Assembly (NCBI RefSeq): GCF_000236785.1
Contig: NZ_AGUF01000063.1
Location: 1-38,514, forward strand
Source: Achromobacter arsenitoxydans SY8
GTDB taxonomy: Bacteria; Pseudomonadota; Gammaproteobacteria; Burkholderiales; Burkholderiaceae_B
Length of the DNA stretch: 38,514 bases
Reading direction: 5' to 3'
Every line of letters starts with the position of its first letter. Position 1 is the first letter of the stretch. Of this stretch, positions 16,237-24,500 are shown piece after piece. The position numbers and the translations under genes were made by a program. The notes beneath the pieces were generated by a model. That model ran no database searches and was not told the origin of the DNA. It worked only from the letters and a program-made list of their open reading frames with translations.

Positions 16237-17052
16237 ATGTCCACCCGAAGCCTCGCCCAACCCCGCAAGCCCCGGACGAAAGCCGCCGGAAAATCCGCAG
16301 CCGGCTTGCGCAAGACCGCCGCGCCCGATGGCGCCGTTCCCGATCTTGGGACGCCCGACGCAGGGATGCCGGATGCGGCGCCGGACGCCGATATGGAGCG
16401 CCGGATCTGCGAAGCGGTCTACGAAAGCGTCATGAGCCAGCGCCTGACGCCCGGCACCAAGCTGCCCGAGGCGGCGATCTGCGAGCTGTTCGGGGTGTCC
16501 CGGTCGGTCGCGCGCAAGGCCTTGCAGCGGCTGGCGCACGAGCACGTGGTGGACCTGCACCACAACCGGGGCGCGGTGGTGGCCGAGCCCACGCCCGAAG
16601 ACACGCGCCAGATTTTCCAGGCGCGCCGCGCGCTGGAGGCGGCGCTGCTGCCGCTGGCCGCGGCCCGGGCCACCAAGGCCGACTACGCCTCCCTGCGCAA
16701 GCAGTTGCGCGACGAGCACGCCCTGTTGCACCGCGCCGGCCAGCCCGCGTGGGCGCGGCAGGCCAGCGCCTTCCATGTGCGGCTGGGCGAGCTGTCCGGC
16801 AACACCATCCTCCACGGCTACCTGGCCGAACTGGTGTCGCGCTGTTCGCTCATCGTGGCCCTGTATGAGCCGCCGGGCAACGCGGCCTGCGAACACGGCG
16901 AACACGTGCTGATCGTGGACATGATGGAGCGCGGCGACGTCGCCGAAGCCGTCAGGATCAACGACAACCATCTTGCGGACCTGGAGCGGCGCATCAGCCT
17001 GGAACGCCCGCAACCCGCTCAAACTCTTGCCCAGATGCTGGGACTGGCCTGA
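16237..17052 (+). CDS. GntR-family regulator, FCD type
   Basis: A 271-residue DNA-binding regulator. Residues 1-50 are basic, then Ala/Pro/Asp-rich and likely disordered, an unusual N-terminal extension. The winged HTH spans about 54-115 (AICELFGVSRSVARKALQRLAHEHVVDL). The C-terminal FCD ligand-binding domain contains FQARRALEAALLPLAA, the FHVRLGELSGN motif with a metal-binding His, and LIVDMMERGDVAEA. FCD proteins typically sense small carboxylates. The gene lies 45 bases after the PuuE-like gene, and the flavin reductase starts one base after its stop, so the three form an operon that it may control. Confidence 0.9.
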   Translation: MSTRSLAQPRKPRTKAAGKSAAGLRKTAAPDGAVPDLGTPDAGMPDAAPDADMERRICEAVYESVMSQRLTPGTKLPEAAICELFGVSRSVARKALQRLAHEHVVDLHHNRGAVVAEPTPEDTRQIFQARRALEAALLPLAAARATKADYASLRKQLRDEHALLHRAGQPAWARQASAFHVRLGELSGNTILHGYLAELVSRCSLIVALYEPPGNAACEHGEHVLIVDMMERGDVAEAVRINDNHLADLERRISLERPQPAQTLAQMLGLA

Positions 17053-17053
17053 C

Positions 17054-17698
17054 ATGGAAATCGACTTCGACGCCATTACCGAATATCAGCGCTACAAGCT
17101 GATGGCCAGCCTGATCGTGCCCCGTCCGATCGCGCTGATCACCACGCTGTCCGAAACGGGGGTGGTCAACGCCGCCCCGTTCAGCATGTTCAACATGCTG
17201 GGAGAAGACCCGCCCATCGTGATGGTCAGCATCAACCGGCTGGAAGACGGCGGTTTGAAGGACACCGCGGCCAACATCGTGCGCGGCAAGGAGTTCGTGG
17301 TCCACCTGACCGACGAGGCCATGGCGGAAAAGATGCACCGCTGCGGCGACCGGCTGCCCTCGGACGTCAGCGAACTGGCGCATGCGGGCCTGGACGCCGC
17401 GCCCAGCCATCGCGTGGCGCCGCCGCGCATCGTGCAGGCGCCGGTGGCGTTCGAATGCACGTTGTTCGAAACCATGGAAACCGCCAGCCGGCAGATATTC
17501 ATCGGGCAGGTGCGCTGGCTGCACGCGCGCGACGGGCTGATAGATACGGACACTTGGCGGGTCCGCCTGCAGGATTACTTTCCGGTGGGGCGCTTTGGCG
17601 CCAGCTTCTACGTCACCACGCGCGACCGCTACGCCATTGGCGCAGACGGCGCGCCGGCGGCGGGCGCCGCCGCCAGCACGTCCATCGACGAAATCTGA
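17054..17698 (+). CDS. Flavin reductase-like / FMN-binding domain protein
   Basis: A 214-residue protein with the split-barrel flavin reductase fold. Motifs are YKLMASLIVPRPIALITTLSETG near residue 10, then NAAPFSMFNMLGEDPPIVMVSI, where FMN is bound in family members, and a conserved RLPSDVSELA region. Such proteins supply reduced FMN to a two-component monooxygenase or act as diflavin reductases. No monooxygenase partner is in the window. The ATG at 17054 follows the GntR stop by a single base, indicating translational coupling; the longer frame from 16973 merely overlaps the GntR gene. The last 15 residues are Ala/Ser-rich. It converges with the lysR gene, ending 4 bases from it. Confidence 0.86.
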   Translation: MEIDFDAITEYQRYKLMASLIVPRPIALITTLSETGVVNAAPFSMFNMLGEDPPIVMVSINRLEDGGLKDTAANIVRGKEFVVHLTDEAMAEKMHRCGDRLPSDVSELAHAGLDAAPSHRVAPPRIVQAPVAFECTLFETMETASRQIFIGQVRWLHARDGLIDTDTWRVRLQDYFPVGRFGASFYVTTRDRYAIGADGAPAAGAAASTSIDEI

Positions 17699-17702
17699 GG
17701 CC

Positions 17703-18626
17703 TCACCAGACGGCGCCGTCCGTGCCCGGTGCGCGCACGTGGCGGGCGAATCGGCGCGACAGGAAGTCGACGAAGGCCAGCGTTTTGGCCGGCAGGTTGA
17801 GCCGCTCGGGATACAGCGCGTGGATGTCCGCGGGCGGGGTGCGCCAGTCGGCCAGCACTTCGCGCAGCCGGCCCGCGCGCAGGTACGCCGCGGTTTCCCA
17901 TTCGGATCGCATGACGATTCCGTGGCCGTCCAGCGCCCATTCCAGCGCGCTTTGTCCGTCGTTCGAGCTGACCGGACCGCGCACCTTCACGGTCTCCGCG
18001 CGCGCGCCTGATTCCAGCCGCCAGGTGCCGTAGGCCACGTCGTTTTCGCGCACGACGATGCAGCGGTGGCGCTGCAGTTCGCCCGGCGTGCGGGGTTCGC
18101 CGTGGGTGTCCAGATAGCGCGGCGAGGCGCACAGCAGCCGCCGGTTGGACGCGATCTTGCGGGCGGTCAGGCGCGCGTCCGGCAGGTCGCCGAACCGCAC
18201 CGCCACGTCAAAGCCTTCTTCGATCAGGTTCAGCGGCCTGTCGGTCAGCCGCATCTGCACTTCCACGTCGGGGAACTGGCGGCAGAAGTCCGACACGGCC
18301 GGCACGATGTGGGCGCGCCCGAATCCGAACGTCGCGTTCAGGCGCAACAGGCCCTGGGGCTGGGCGCGTGCGCTGGACACCGAGCGCTCCAGCGCCTGCA
18401 GATCCGCCAGAATGCGGCCGCCTTCGGCCAGATATAGCTCGCCTTCCTGCGTGACGCTGACCCGGCGTGTGGTGCGGTTCAGCAGGCGCACGCCCAGGCG
18501 CTGTTCCAGCTTGGCCAGGCGCGTGCTGACGGCCGGCGGCGTCAGCCCCAGTTCGCGCGCCGTGGCAGACAGGTTGCCGTGCTTGACCACCAGCGCAAAG
18601 AAGGCGAGATCAGAAAGCGCGTCCAT
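17703..18626 (-). CDS. LysR-family transcription regulator
   Basis: A 307-residue LysR regulator with an N-terminal winged HTH (residues 2-60, including LSATARELGLTPPAVSTRLAKLE) and a periplasmic-binding-like effector domain. The effector domain has the order of the DmlR/CrgA-like branch: LRLNATFGFGRAHIVPAVSDF, then LIEEGFDVAVRFG. It is divergent from a Bug protein, leuC, leuD and a hydrolase, the classical arrangement for a LysR activator of that operon. The 127-base gap between them is AT-rich and holds a palindrome at 18633. The effector is probably an organic acid of the controlled pathway; this is inference from context. Confidence 0.92.
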   Translation of the reverse strand: MDALSDLAFFALVVKHGNLSATARELGLTPPAVSTRLAKLEQRLGVRLLNRTTRRVSVTQEGELYLAEGGRILADLQALERSVSSARAQPQGLLRLNATFGFGRAHIVPAVSDFCRQFPDVEVQMRLTDRPLNLIEEGFDVAVRFGDLPDARLTARKIASNRRLLCASPRYLDTHGEPRTPGELQRHRCIVVRENDVAYGTWRLESGARAETVKVRGPVSSNDGQSALEWALDGHGIVMRSEWETAAYLRAGRLREVLADWRTPPADIHALYPERLNLPAKTLAFVDFLSRRFARHVRAPGTDGAVW

Positions 18627-18632
18627 GGGGCT

Positions 18633-18642
18633 ATTTATAAAT
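18633..18642. promoter_or_regulatory. Palindrome ATTTATAAAT, candidate LysR site
   Basis: A perfect 10-base palindrome 7 bases before the lysR ATG, in a strikingly AT-rich patch (18630-18700). A TATACA box at 18695-18700 could be the -10 of the bug-leuCD operon; it lacks a good -35, as usual for LysR-activated promoters. The site assignment is tentative. Confidence 0.35.
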
Positions 18643-18753
18643 CAGATTTAACAAAGCTTTAGTCTTTTGAAGAATTATAAGAACTTAACCGGCCTATACA
18701 CTGGACTCACCCATACAGAGCCGCCCGACGCGGCCATACGAGGAGACCAGGAA

Positions 18754-19734
18754 ATGAAGATAGCTAAAGGGGCTGGCGCCGTGTGCGCGGCCATCGCCGC
18801 ATCCTGTTTGACCCATCCCGCCGCCGCTGCCGGCGCCTTTCCCGAACGCGCCGTGACGCTGGTCGTGCCATTCGCGCCCGGCGGCAGCGTGGACATCGCC
18901 GCGCGCCTGATTTCGGACGCCTGGGGCCGCGCGCTGGGCCAGAGCGTGATCGTGGAGAACCGCGCCGGCGCGTCCGGCAACATCGGCATGGCGGCGGTGG
19001 CGCGCGCCGAACCCAACGGCTATACGCTGGCCATCAACACCATGTCGCTGGCCATCAATCCGGCGCTCTTCAAATCCATGCCGTTCGACACGGCGAAGGA
19101 CCTGCGCTCGGTGGGCACGGTGGGCACGTCCCAGCATGTGCTGACCGTGACCAATGCGCTGCCGGCGACCTCGGTGAGCGACCTGCTGGCCTACGTGCGC
19201 GCCCGTCCCGCCAACGAGCTGAGCTTTGGCTCGGCCGGCACCGGCAGCACCTTCCACATGGCGGCGGAACTGTTCAAGTCCGTGTCGAAAACGCAGATCC
19301 TGCATGTGCCGTACAAGGGCGGCGGGCCGGCCATGTTGGACACCATCAGCGGCCAGGTGCAAATGAGCTTTCCGGTGCTGTCCGCCGCCAAGCCGCAGGT
19401 CGACGGCAAGAAGCTGCGTGCGCTGGGCGTGACCGGCACGAAGCGTTCGCCGCTGCTGCCGGACGTGCCGACCATCGCCGAATCGGGCCTGCCGGGCTAC
19501 GAGTTCAACACCTGGTTCGTCGTCAGCGCGCCCGCCGGCACCCCGCAGGCGGTGATCGACACGCTGAACGCGAAGCTGGGCGAAGCGCTGCGTTCGCCGG
19601 CGCTGGCGCAGCGCATGCAGAAGGAAGGCTTCGATCCGCTGGTTACCGCGCCGGACAAGACCGATGCGATGGTGGCCGCGGAAATGACGCGTTGGGCCGG
19701 CATCGTGAAGGACGCCGGCATCGAGGCCAACTGA
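18754..19734 (+). CDS. Bug/TctC-family tripartite tricarboxylate-binding protein
   Basis: A 326-residue periplasmic solute-binding protein of the large Bug family expanded in Bordetella and relatives. The ATG at 18754 has AGGAG eight bases upstream; the frame extends 29 codons further without family support. A signal peptide covers about residues 1-25, with cleavage in an Ala-rich stretch before GAFPERAVTLVVPFAPGG, the standard mature start that contacts the ligand carboxylate. Other family markers are GQSVIVENRAGASGNIG and HVPYKGGGPAMLD. No TctA/TctB membrane genes are adjacent, which is normal for orphan Bug proteins. It heads the LeuCD operon and probably captures a di- or tricarboxylate used there. 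Confidence 0.92.
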   Translation: MKIAKGAGAVCAAIAASCLTHPAAAAGAFPERAVTLVVPFAPGGSVDIAARLISDAWGRALGQSVIVENRAGASGNIGMAAVARAEPNGYTLAINTMSLAINPALFKSMPFDTAKDLRSVGTVGTSQHVLTVTNALPATSVSDLLAYVRARPANELSFGSAGTGSTFHMAAELFKSVSKTQILHVPYKGGGPAMLDTISGQVQMSFPVLSAAKPQVDGKKLRALGVTGTKRSPLLPDVPTIAESGLPGYEFNTWFVVSAPAGTPQAVIDTLNAKLGEALRSPALAQRMQKEGFDPLVTAPDKTDAMVAAEMTRWAGIVKDAGIEAN

Positions 19735-19793
19735 ACGACAGCAAGACACGCCCGCGCGCGCCGCGGGCGCATTCATCATCAAGGAAGCAAGAC

Positions 19794-21212
19794 ATGCCCG
19801 GCATGACGCTATACGACAAACTGGTGGCCAGCCACGAGGTGGCCCGGATCGACGGCGAGCACGTCCTGCTCTATGTCGATCTGCACATCATGAACGAATA
19901 CACCAGCCCGCAAGCCTTCAGCGGCCTGGCCGCGCGCGGCCGGGGGGTATTGCGTCCCGGGCAGCAGATGGCGGTGGTGGACCACATCATTCCCACGCAC
20001 CCGGTGCCCGCGGCGTTGCGGGTGATCGCCGACGAGGCCTCGTCGCGCCAGGCGCAGAATCTGAAGCGCAATTGCGATGCCCAGCGCATCGCGCTGTTCG
20101 ACACGACCGATCCGCTGCAGGGCATCGAGCACGTCATTGCGCCGGAACACGGCATGATCCTGCCCGGCATGGTGGTGCTGTGCGGCGACAGCCACACCAC
20201 CACCTACGGCGCGCTGGGCGCGCTGGGATTCGGCATCGGGACGTCCGAGGTCGAGCACATCCTGGCCACGCAGACGCTGGTGTACCGCGTGGCGCGCAAT
20301 ATGCGCATCCGCGTCGATGGCGCGCTGCCGGCCCATGTGTCGGCCAAGGACCTGGTGATCTACCTCGTGCATCGCATCGGCGCGCAGGGCGCGCGCGGGC
20401 ACGCGGTGGAGTTCTGCGGCGAGGCGATCGGCGCGCTGTCCGCCGAGGCCCGCATGACCCTGTGCAACATGACAGTCGAGGCCGGTGCGCGCGCCGCGCT
20501 GATCGCGCCGGACGCCGTCACCGACGCCTATGTGGTGGCGCACGCGCCGCAACTGCGCGGCGGCATGCTGGAAGCGGCGCGCGCTTACTGGGCTACGCTG
20601 CGCACCGACGAGGACGCCCGCTTCGATGTCGAACATGTGTTCGATGCGGGGCGGATCGCGCCCTTCGTGACCTGGGGCACCAGCCCGGACCAGGCGGTGC
20701 CGGTGGATGGCGCGGTGCCGGATCCGGGCAACGAGCCCGACGCCCTTGCCCGGCTGGCGCTGGAAAAGGCCATGGACTACATCGGCCTGGCCGCCGGCGC
20801 GCCGATTGCCGGGGTGCCGATCGACCGCGTATTCATCGGGTCATGCACCAACGGCCGCATCGAAGACCTGCGCGTGGTGGCGGGGCTGGCGCGCGGCAGG
20901 AAGGTCGCCGCGGGTGTGCGGGCCATGGTGGTGCCGGGCTCGGGCGCCGTGCGCGCGCAGGCGGAAGCCGAAGGCATTGCCGCGCAGCTGATCGAGGCGG
21001 GGTTCGAATGGCGCCAGCCCGGCTGTTCGATGTGCCTGGCCATGAACGACGACGTGCTGCGCCCCGGCGAACGCTGCGCCTCCACGACCAACCGGAACTT
21101 CGAGGGACGCCAGGGGCGGGCAGGGCGCACGCACCTGATGAGTCCGGCCATGGCCGCCGCCGCCGCGCTGGCTGGCCGCATTGTGGATGTGCGCGAATGG
21201 GAGCCCAAATGA
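19794..21212 (+). CDS. leuC: LeuC-type hydro-lyase large subunit (isopropylmalate dehydratase family)
   Basis: Large subunit of an aconitase-family hydro-lyase, 472 residues, which with LeuD isomerises or hydrates a 2-substituted malate/maleate. The three [4Fe-4S] ligands are present: Cys351 in FIGSCTNGR, and Cys411 and Cys414 in PGCSMC. Substrate-side motifs are VVDHIIPTHP, CGDSHTTTYGALGALGFGIGTSEVE and STTNRNFEGRQG. AAGGA precedes the ATG. It overlaps leuD by four bases (ATGA). It is not beside leuB or leuA; instead it lies behind a Bug protein and before a hydrolase. A catabolic paralogue (for example citraconate or dimethylmaleate hydratase-like) is therefore as likely as leucine synthesis. 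Confidence 0.9.
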   Translation: MPGMTLYDKLVASHEVARIDGEHVLLYVDLHIMNEYTSPQAFSGLAARGRGVLRPGQQMAVVDHIIPTHPVPAALRVIADEASSRQAQNLKRNCDAQRIALFDTTDPLQGIEHVIAPEHGMILPGMVVLCGDSHTTTYGALGALGFGIGTSEVEHILATQTLVYRVARNMRIRVDGALPAHVSAKDLVIYLVHRIGAQGARGHAVEFCGEAIGALSAEARMTLCNMTVEAGARAALIAPDAVTDAYVVAHAPQLRGGMLEAARAYWATLRTDEDARFDVEHVFDAGRIAPFVTWGTSPDQAVPVDGAVPDPGNEPDALARLALEKAMDYIGLAAGAPIAGVPIDRVFIGSCTNGRIEDLRVVAGLARGRKVAAGVRAMVVPGSGAVRAQAEAEGIAAQLIEAGFEWRQPGCSMCLAMNDDVLRPGERCASTTNRNFEGRQGRAGRTHLMSPAMAAAAALAGRIVDVREWEPK

Positions 21213-21859
21213 ATCCATTGATCGAAGGCGTTGCGGCGCCGCTGCCGTATTCCAATCTGGACACCGACCAGATCATGCCCAAGCAGTTCCTGCGCATCAT
21301 CGACAAGGCGGGCCTGGACAAGGGCCTGCTGTATGACCTGCGCTTCGACGAAGCGGGAGCGCCGCGGCCGGATTGCGTGCTGAACCAGGCAGCCTACGCG
21401 GGCGCGTCCATCCTCGTGGCGGGCCCCAACTTCGGCTGCGGCTCCAGTCGCGAACACGCCGTGTGGGGCTTGCAGCAGTTCGGCATTCGCGCGGTGATCG
21501 CGTCCAGCTTCGGCGAGATCTTCTACTTCAACGCGCTCAACAACGGCTTGCTGCTGGTGACCCTGCCGCCGGCCGAGGTCGACGCGCTGCTCGCGCGGGT
21601 GTCCAATAGCGCGGGCGCCCATGGCAATCCCTTGCGCATCGACGTGATGGCCGGCCAGGTGCACGCCGCCGACGGCTGGGGCGCCGGCTTTGACCTGCCC
21701 GAGCGGCATCGCCGCATGTTCGCCCAGGGCCAGGACATGGTGGGCGCGACGCTGCAGCAGCTGCCCGAGGTGGAGCGCTTCGAGGCGCGGCACTGGGCGC
21801 GCTTTCCCTGGATGAAGGACGTGGCGCGCCAGGTGCGCGACCGGCTGGACGCCGCCTGA
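21209..21859 (+). CDS. leuD: LeuD-type hydro-lyase small subunit
   Basis: Small swivelling subunit of the LeuCD-type hydro-lyase, 216 residues, the usual bacterial LeuD length. The family motifs are YSNLDTDQIMPKQFL (14-28) and NFGCGSSREHAVWGL (74-88), followed by IASSFGEIFYFNALNNGLL, the substrate-recognition loop region. Its ATG overlaps the leuC stop, so subunits are made in balance. It is followed 41 bases later by an alpha/beta hydrolase. See leuC for why the pathway may not be leucine synthesis. Confidence 0.92.
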   Translation: MNPLIEGVAAPLPYSNLDTDQIMPKQFLRIIDKAGLDKGLLYDLRFDEAGAPRPDCVLNQAAYAGASILVAGPNFGCGSSREHAVWGLQQFGIRAVIASSFGEIFYFNALNNGLLLVTLPPAEVDALLARVSNSAGAHGNPLRIDVMAGQVHAADGWGAGFDLPERHRRMFAQGQDMVGATLQQLPEVERFEARHWARFPWMKDVARQVRDRLDAA

Positions 21860-21900
21860 GGCGGGCAATCCCGGCAACACATAGATTGGAGACGACGCGG

Positions 21901-22788
21901 ATGACCGCCTTTTTCGACCTGCCCGTGCGGCGCATCCAGGCTAACGGCGTGGAGATCGCCGCCCGCATCGACGGCTCGGGCCCGCCCCTGCTGCTGCTGC
22001 ACGGGCATCCGCAGACCCACGCCATCTGGCACCGGGTCTGGCCCGAGCTGACGCGGCGCCACACCTGCGTGGCCGCGGACCTGCGCGGTTATGGAGACAG
22101 CGCCAAGCCTGCCGCCAGCGTGGATCACTCGGCCCATTCCAAGCGGACCATGGCGGCGGACATGGCGGACCTGATGCGCGGTCTGGGCCACGCGCGCTTC
22201 GACGTGCTGGCCCACGACCGGGGCGCGCGCGTGGCGCATCGCCTGGCGCTGGATCATCCCGATGCCGTGGGGCGCATGATGCTGCTGGATATCGCGCCCA
22301 CGCTGGACATGTACGAAGGCACGACCCGCGCCTTTGCCCAGGCCTACTTTCACTGGTTCTGGCTGATTCAGCCCGCACCCGTCCCCGAAACCATGATCGA
22401 GCACGACCCCGTTTTCTACCTGCGGTCGGTGATGGGAGGCCGGCCTGGCGGACTGGCGCATTTCTCCCCTGAAGCCATGGCGGAGTACGAGCGCGCGGCG
22501 CGCCAGCCCGGCTGGGCCACCGGCATCTGCGAGGACTACCGGGCGTCCGCCACCCTGGACCTGGAACACGACCGGGCGGGCCGCGCGGCCGGCGAGCGCC
22601 TGCGCATGCAGGTGCGCGTGCTGTGGGGCGAACGCGGGGCGGTGGGCCGGAACTTCGATGTGCTGGCCCTGTGGCGCGCCGTGGCGGACGATGTGACGGG
22701 CGGTCCGCTGCCGGGGGCGCATTATCTGGCGGAGGAAACGCCCGGCGCCTTGCTGGCCGAGGCGGCGGATTTCTTCGGCGGGCGGTAG
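21901..22788 (+). CDS. Alpha/beta hydrolase resembling fluoroacetate (haloacetate) dehalogenase
   Basis: A 295-residue alpha/beta hydrolase, cytosolic. Blocks LLLLHGHPQTHAIWHRVWP, ADLRGYGDSAKP and LAHDRGARVAHRLALDHP are those of haloacetate dehalogenases, in which Asp attacks the halogenated carbon. Compared with the residues I recall for R. palustris RPA1163, every functional one is matched at a steady offset: Asp106 nucleophile, Arg107/Arg110 for carboxylate binding, Asp130 and His274 of the triad, and His151, Trp152, Tyr213 of the halide pocket. The start ATG at 21901 has GGAGA eight bases upstream. It ends the bug-leuC-leuD operon. An ester or lactone substrate remains possible, but the halide pocket argues for dehalogenation. 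Confidence 0.85.
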   Translation: MTAFFDLPVRRIQANGVEIAARIDGSGPPLLLLHGHPQTHAIWHRVWPELTRRHTCVAADLRGYGDSAKPAASVDHSAHSKRTMAADMADLMRGLGHARFDVLAHDRGARVAHRLALDHPDAVGRMMLLDIAPTLDMYEGTTRAFAQAYFHWFWLIQPAPVPETMIEHDPVFYLRSVMGGRPGGLAHFSPEAMAEYERAARQPGWATGICEDYRASATLDLEHDRAGRAAGERLRMQVRVLWGERGAVGRNFDVLALWRAVADDVTGGPLPGAHYLAEETPGALLAEAADFFGGR

Positions 22789-22832
22789 GGCTATCCAAAA
22801 GGGGACGCACCCCTGGTGTTAACCTTCGGCCC

Positions 22833-23069
22833 ATGAATCGCTACTTCGCCGATCTTTCCGAATTGCCCGATGCCGAGGACGCGCAACGCGCCTTCAAGGC
22901 CTCGGATTCACCCTGCGTGGCCGTGTGCTCCACGCTGTTCGACGACATCTGCCGCGGCTGCGGCCGCACGGCCATGGAAGTCGCCAACTGGGTCTTCATG
23001 TCGGAAGAGGAAAAGCGCGAAGTCTGGATCCGCATCAAGGCGCAAGGGTATCCGCGGCGCAACAACTGA
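22833..23069 (+). CDS. DUF1289 domain protein, small cysteine-rich
   Basis: A 78-residue cytosolic protein. The DUF1289 motif is visible: SPCVAVCSTLFDDICRGCGR with four Cys spaced C-x3-C-x7-C-x2-C, then the conserved TAMEVANWVFMSEEEK. The Cys pattern suggests a bound metal, probably Zn or Fe-S. The function of the family is unknown. It lies 44 bases after the hydrolase and about 100 bases before a glycosyltransferase on the same strand. A small AGGGG/CCCCT hairpin at 22800-22814 precedes it but has no T tract. Confidence 0.85.
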   Translation: MNRYFADLSELPDAEDAQRAFKASDSPCVAVCSTLFDDICRGCGRTAMEVANWVFMSEEEKREVWIRIKAQGYPRRNN

Positions 23070-23168
23070 GGCGCCCGCGCAAGGCTTTCCGCCGGGCGCG
23101 CGGCCGCCGTCTTGGCCGTGTCACATGGCGCAGGCTGAATAGGGCCATCGCCCACTTCCGGCTCCATC

Positions 23169-24215
23169 ATGCGCATCGTCCTGGTCACGGATGCCTGGCA
23201 TCCGCAAGTCAACGGCGTCGTCCGCACCTGGACGACCATGCAGCAGATCCTCGGCGAATGGGGCCATGAGCTGATCGTGGTGAGTCCCCAGGGCAGCCGG
23301 ACCATTCCGGCGCCGTCCGAACCCGACCTGCGGCTGTGCCTGCAGCCGGGGCGGCAATTGCGGCGCATCCTGGGCGACACCGTGCCCGACGCGCTGCACA
23401 TCGCCACAGAAGGCCCGCTGGGGCTGGCCGCCCGGCGGATGGCGCTAAAGCGCGGCTGGCGTTTCACCACGTCCTTTCACACCATGTTCCCGGACTATCT
23501 GCAGGCGCGCATGGGCATCCCCGCCGCCTTGCCATGGCGCTACCTGCGCTGGTTCCACCGGCCATCGCAGCGGGTGCTGGTGCCGACTCCGACGGTGCGC
23601 GACATCCTGGTGGAGCGCGGGCTGGCCAACCTGCAGGTCTGGTCTCGCGGGGTCGATCCCCGAAAATTCCAGCCTTCCGCCAGCCGGGCGTTCCAGGATC
23701 TGGCCCGGCCCGTCTGGCTGAGCGTGGGCCGGGTGGCGCGGGAAAAGAACCTGGACGCTTTCCTGTCCCTGGATCTGCCGGGCACCAAGGTGGTCGTGGG
23801 CGCCGGCCCCGACGAGGCCCGCCTGAAAAAGCGCTTCCCGGATGCGGTTTTCCTCGGCATGCAGCAGGACGCCGCCCTGCCGGGCTATTACGCCGCGGCC
23901 GACGTGTTCGTGTTTCCCAGCCTGACCGACACGTTCGGCCTGGTCATGCTGGAGGCCATGGCCTGCGGCACGCCCGTGGCGGCCTTTCGCAGCGAAGCGC
24001 CGCTGGCGGTGGTCGAAGCGGGCGTGACGGGGCGTCTTGACGACGACCTCGGGCGGGCCTGCCGGGCATGTCTGGCGCTGGACCGTGACGCCGTGCGCGC
24101 GCGGGCGCTGACGCGCAGCTGGGATTCTGTGGCCGCGGACCTGCTGGATGCACTGGTGCCGTTGACCCAGGGCGATCCGAAAGGCGCCGCGCACGTCTGG
24201 GCGCCCACGCCCTGA
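23169..24215 (+). CDS. GT4-type glycosyltransferase (alpha-mannosyltransferase-like)
   Basis: A 348-residue GT-B glycosyltransferase of family GT4. The N-terminal acceptor half starts MRIVLVTDAWHPQVNGVVRTW, with the glycine-rich loop typical of MgtA/SqdX-like enzymes, followed by HIATEGPLGLAARR and FTTSFHTMFPDYL. The nucleotide-sugar half has SVGRVAREKNLDAFL and the E-x7-E-like block PSLTDTFG-LVMLEAMACGTPVAA starting at residue 250. Donor is probably GDP-mannose or UDP-sugar; the acceptor may be a diacylglycerol or other lipid. No clear Shine-Dalgarno sequence is seen before the ATG. There is no polysaccharide cluster nearby, so a glycolipid role is plausible but unproven. Confidence 0.88.
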   Translation: MRIVLVTDAWHPQVNGVVRTWTTMQQILGEWGHELIVVSPQGSRTIPAPSEPDLRLCLQPGRQLRRILGDTVPDALHIATEGPLGLAARRMALKRGWRFTTSFHTMFPDYLQARMGIPAALPWRYLRWFHRPSQRVLVPTPTVRDILVERGLANLQVWSRGVDPRKFQPSASRAFQDLARPVWLSVGRVAREKNLDAFLSLDLPGTKVVVGAGPDEARLKKRFPDAVFLGMQQDAALPGYYAAADVFVFPSLTDTFGLVMLEAMACGTPVAAFRSEAPLAVVEAGVTGRLDDDLGRACRACLALDRDAVRARALTRSWDSVAADLLDALVPLTQGDPKGAAHVWAPTP

Positions 24216-24263
24216 GACCGGCGCGCGGCCCGGATTCGCTATCCCTTGCATGCGCCAACCTTG

Positions 24264-24269
24264 TACAAT
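24264..24269 (+). promoter_or_regulatory. -10 box of the ahcY transcript
   Basis: TACAAT lies 10 bases before the first paired base of the SAH riboswitch, so transcription should begin at about 24276-24279, exactly at the riboswitch 5' end. The -35 region at proper spacing (around 24241) is weak. Confidence 0.55.
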
Positions 24270-24278
24270 GCCCGGCAA

Positions 24279-24396
24279 TCCTGAGGAGCGTTGCGACGAC
24301 CCTGCGGTTCCCTTCAAGTGAACCCCGGCTCGCCAGGCTCAGGAATCCTTGTTCAAGCGCCGCGCCCAGCGCGTCGCTGCAGCAACGGCGCTCACC
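24279..24396 (+). promoter_or_regulatory. SAH riboswitch upstream of ahcY
   Basis: S-adenosylhomocysteine-sensing RNA that turns on ahcY when SAH builds up. All hallmarks are visible. The conserved core GAGGAGCGTTGC opens it at 24283. The outer stem pairs GAGCG (24286-24290) plus TTGC (24291-24294) with GCAA (24382-24385) plus CGCTC (24389-24393). A pseudoknot-type helix pairs TCCTGAG (24279-24285) with CTCAGGA (24338-24344). The conserved 3' end AACGGCGCTCACC is intact. The distal arm between 24345 and 24380 is variable in the class. About 105 bases remain before the ahcY ATG. Confidence 0.93.
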
Positions 24397-24500
24397 TTTG
24401 TCGCATATGGCGGGAAAGGCGAGCACTCGACTGTCGTGGTGTATTCGCGTTGTCCGGCCATATCGTGCGCCGTTCGTCATTTACGTGGAGCCTACACACC

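Noticed and set aside
22800-22814. AGGGG-ACGCA-CCCCT hairpin as terminator of the hydrolase operon.
   Set aside because: The stem has only five pairs and no T tract follows.
24291-24500. N-terminal extension of AhcY.
   Set aside because: The bases form the SAH riboswitch, and family alignment starts at ATG 24501.
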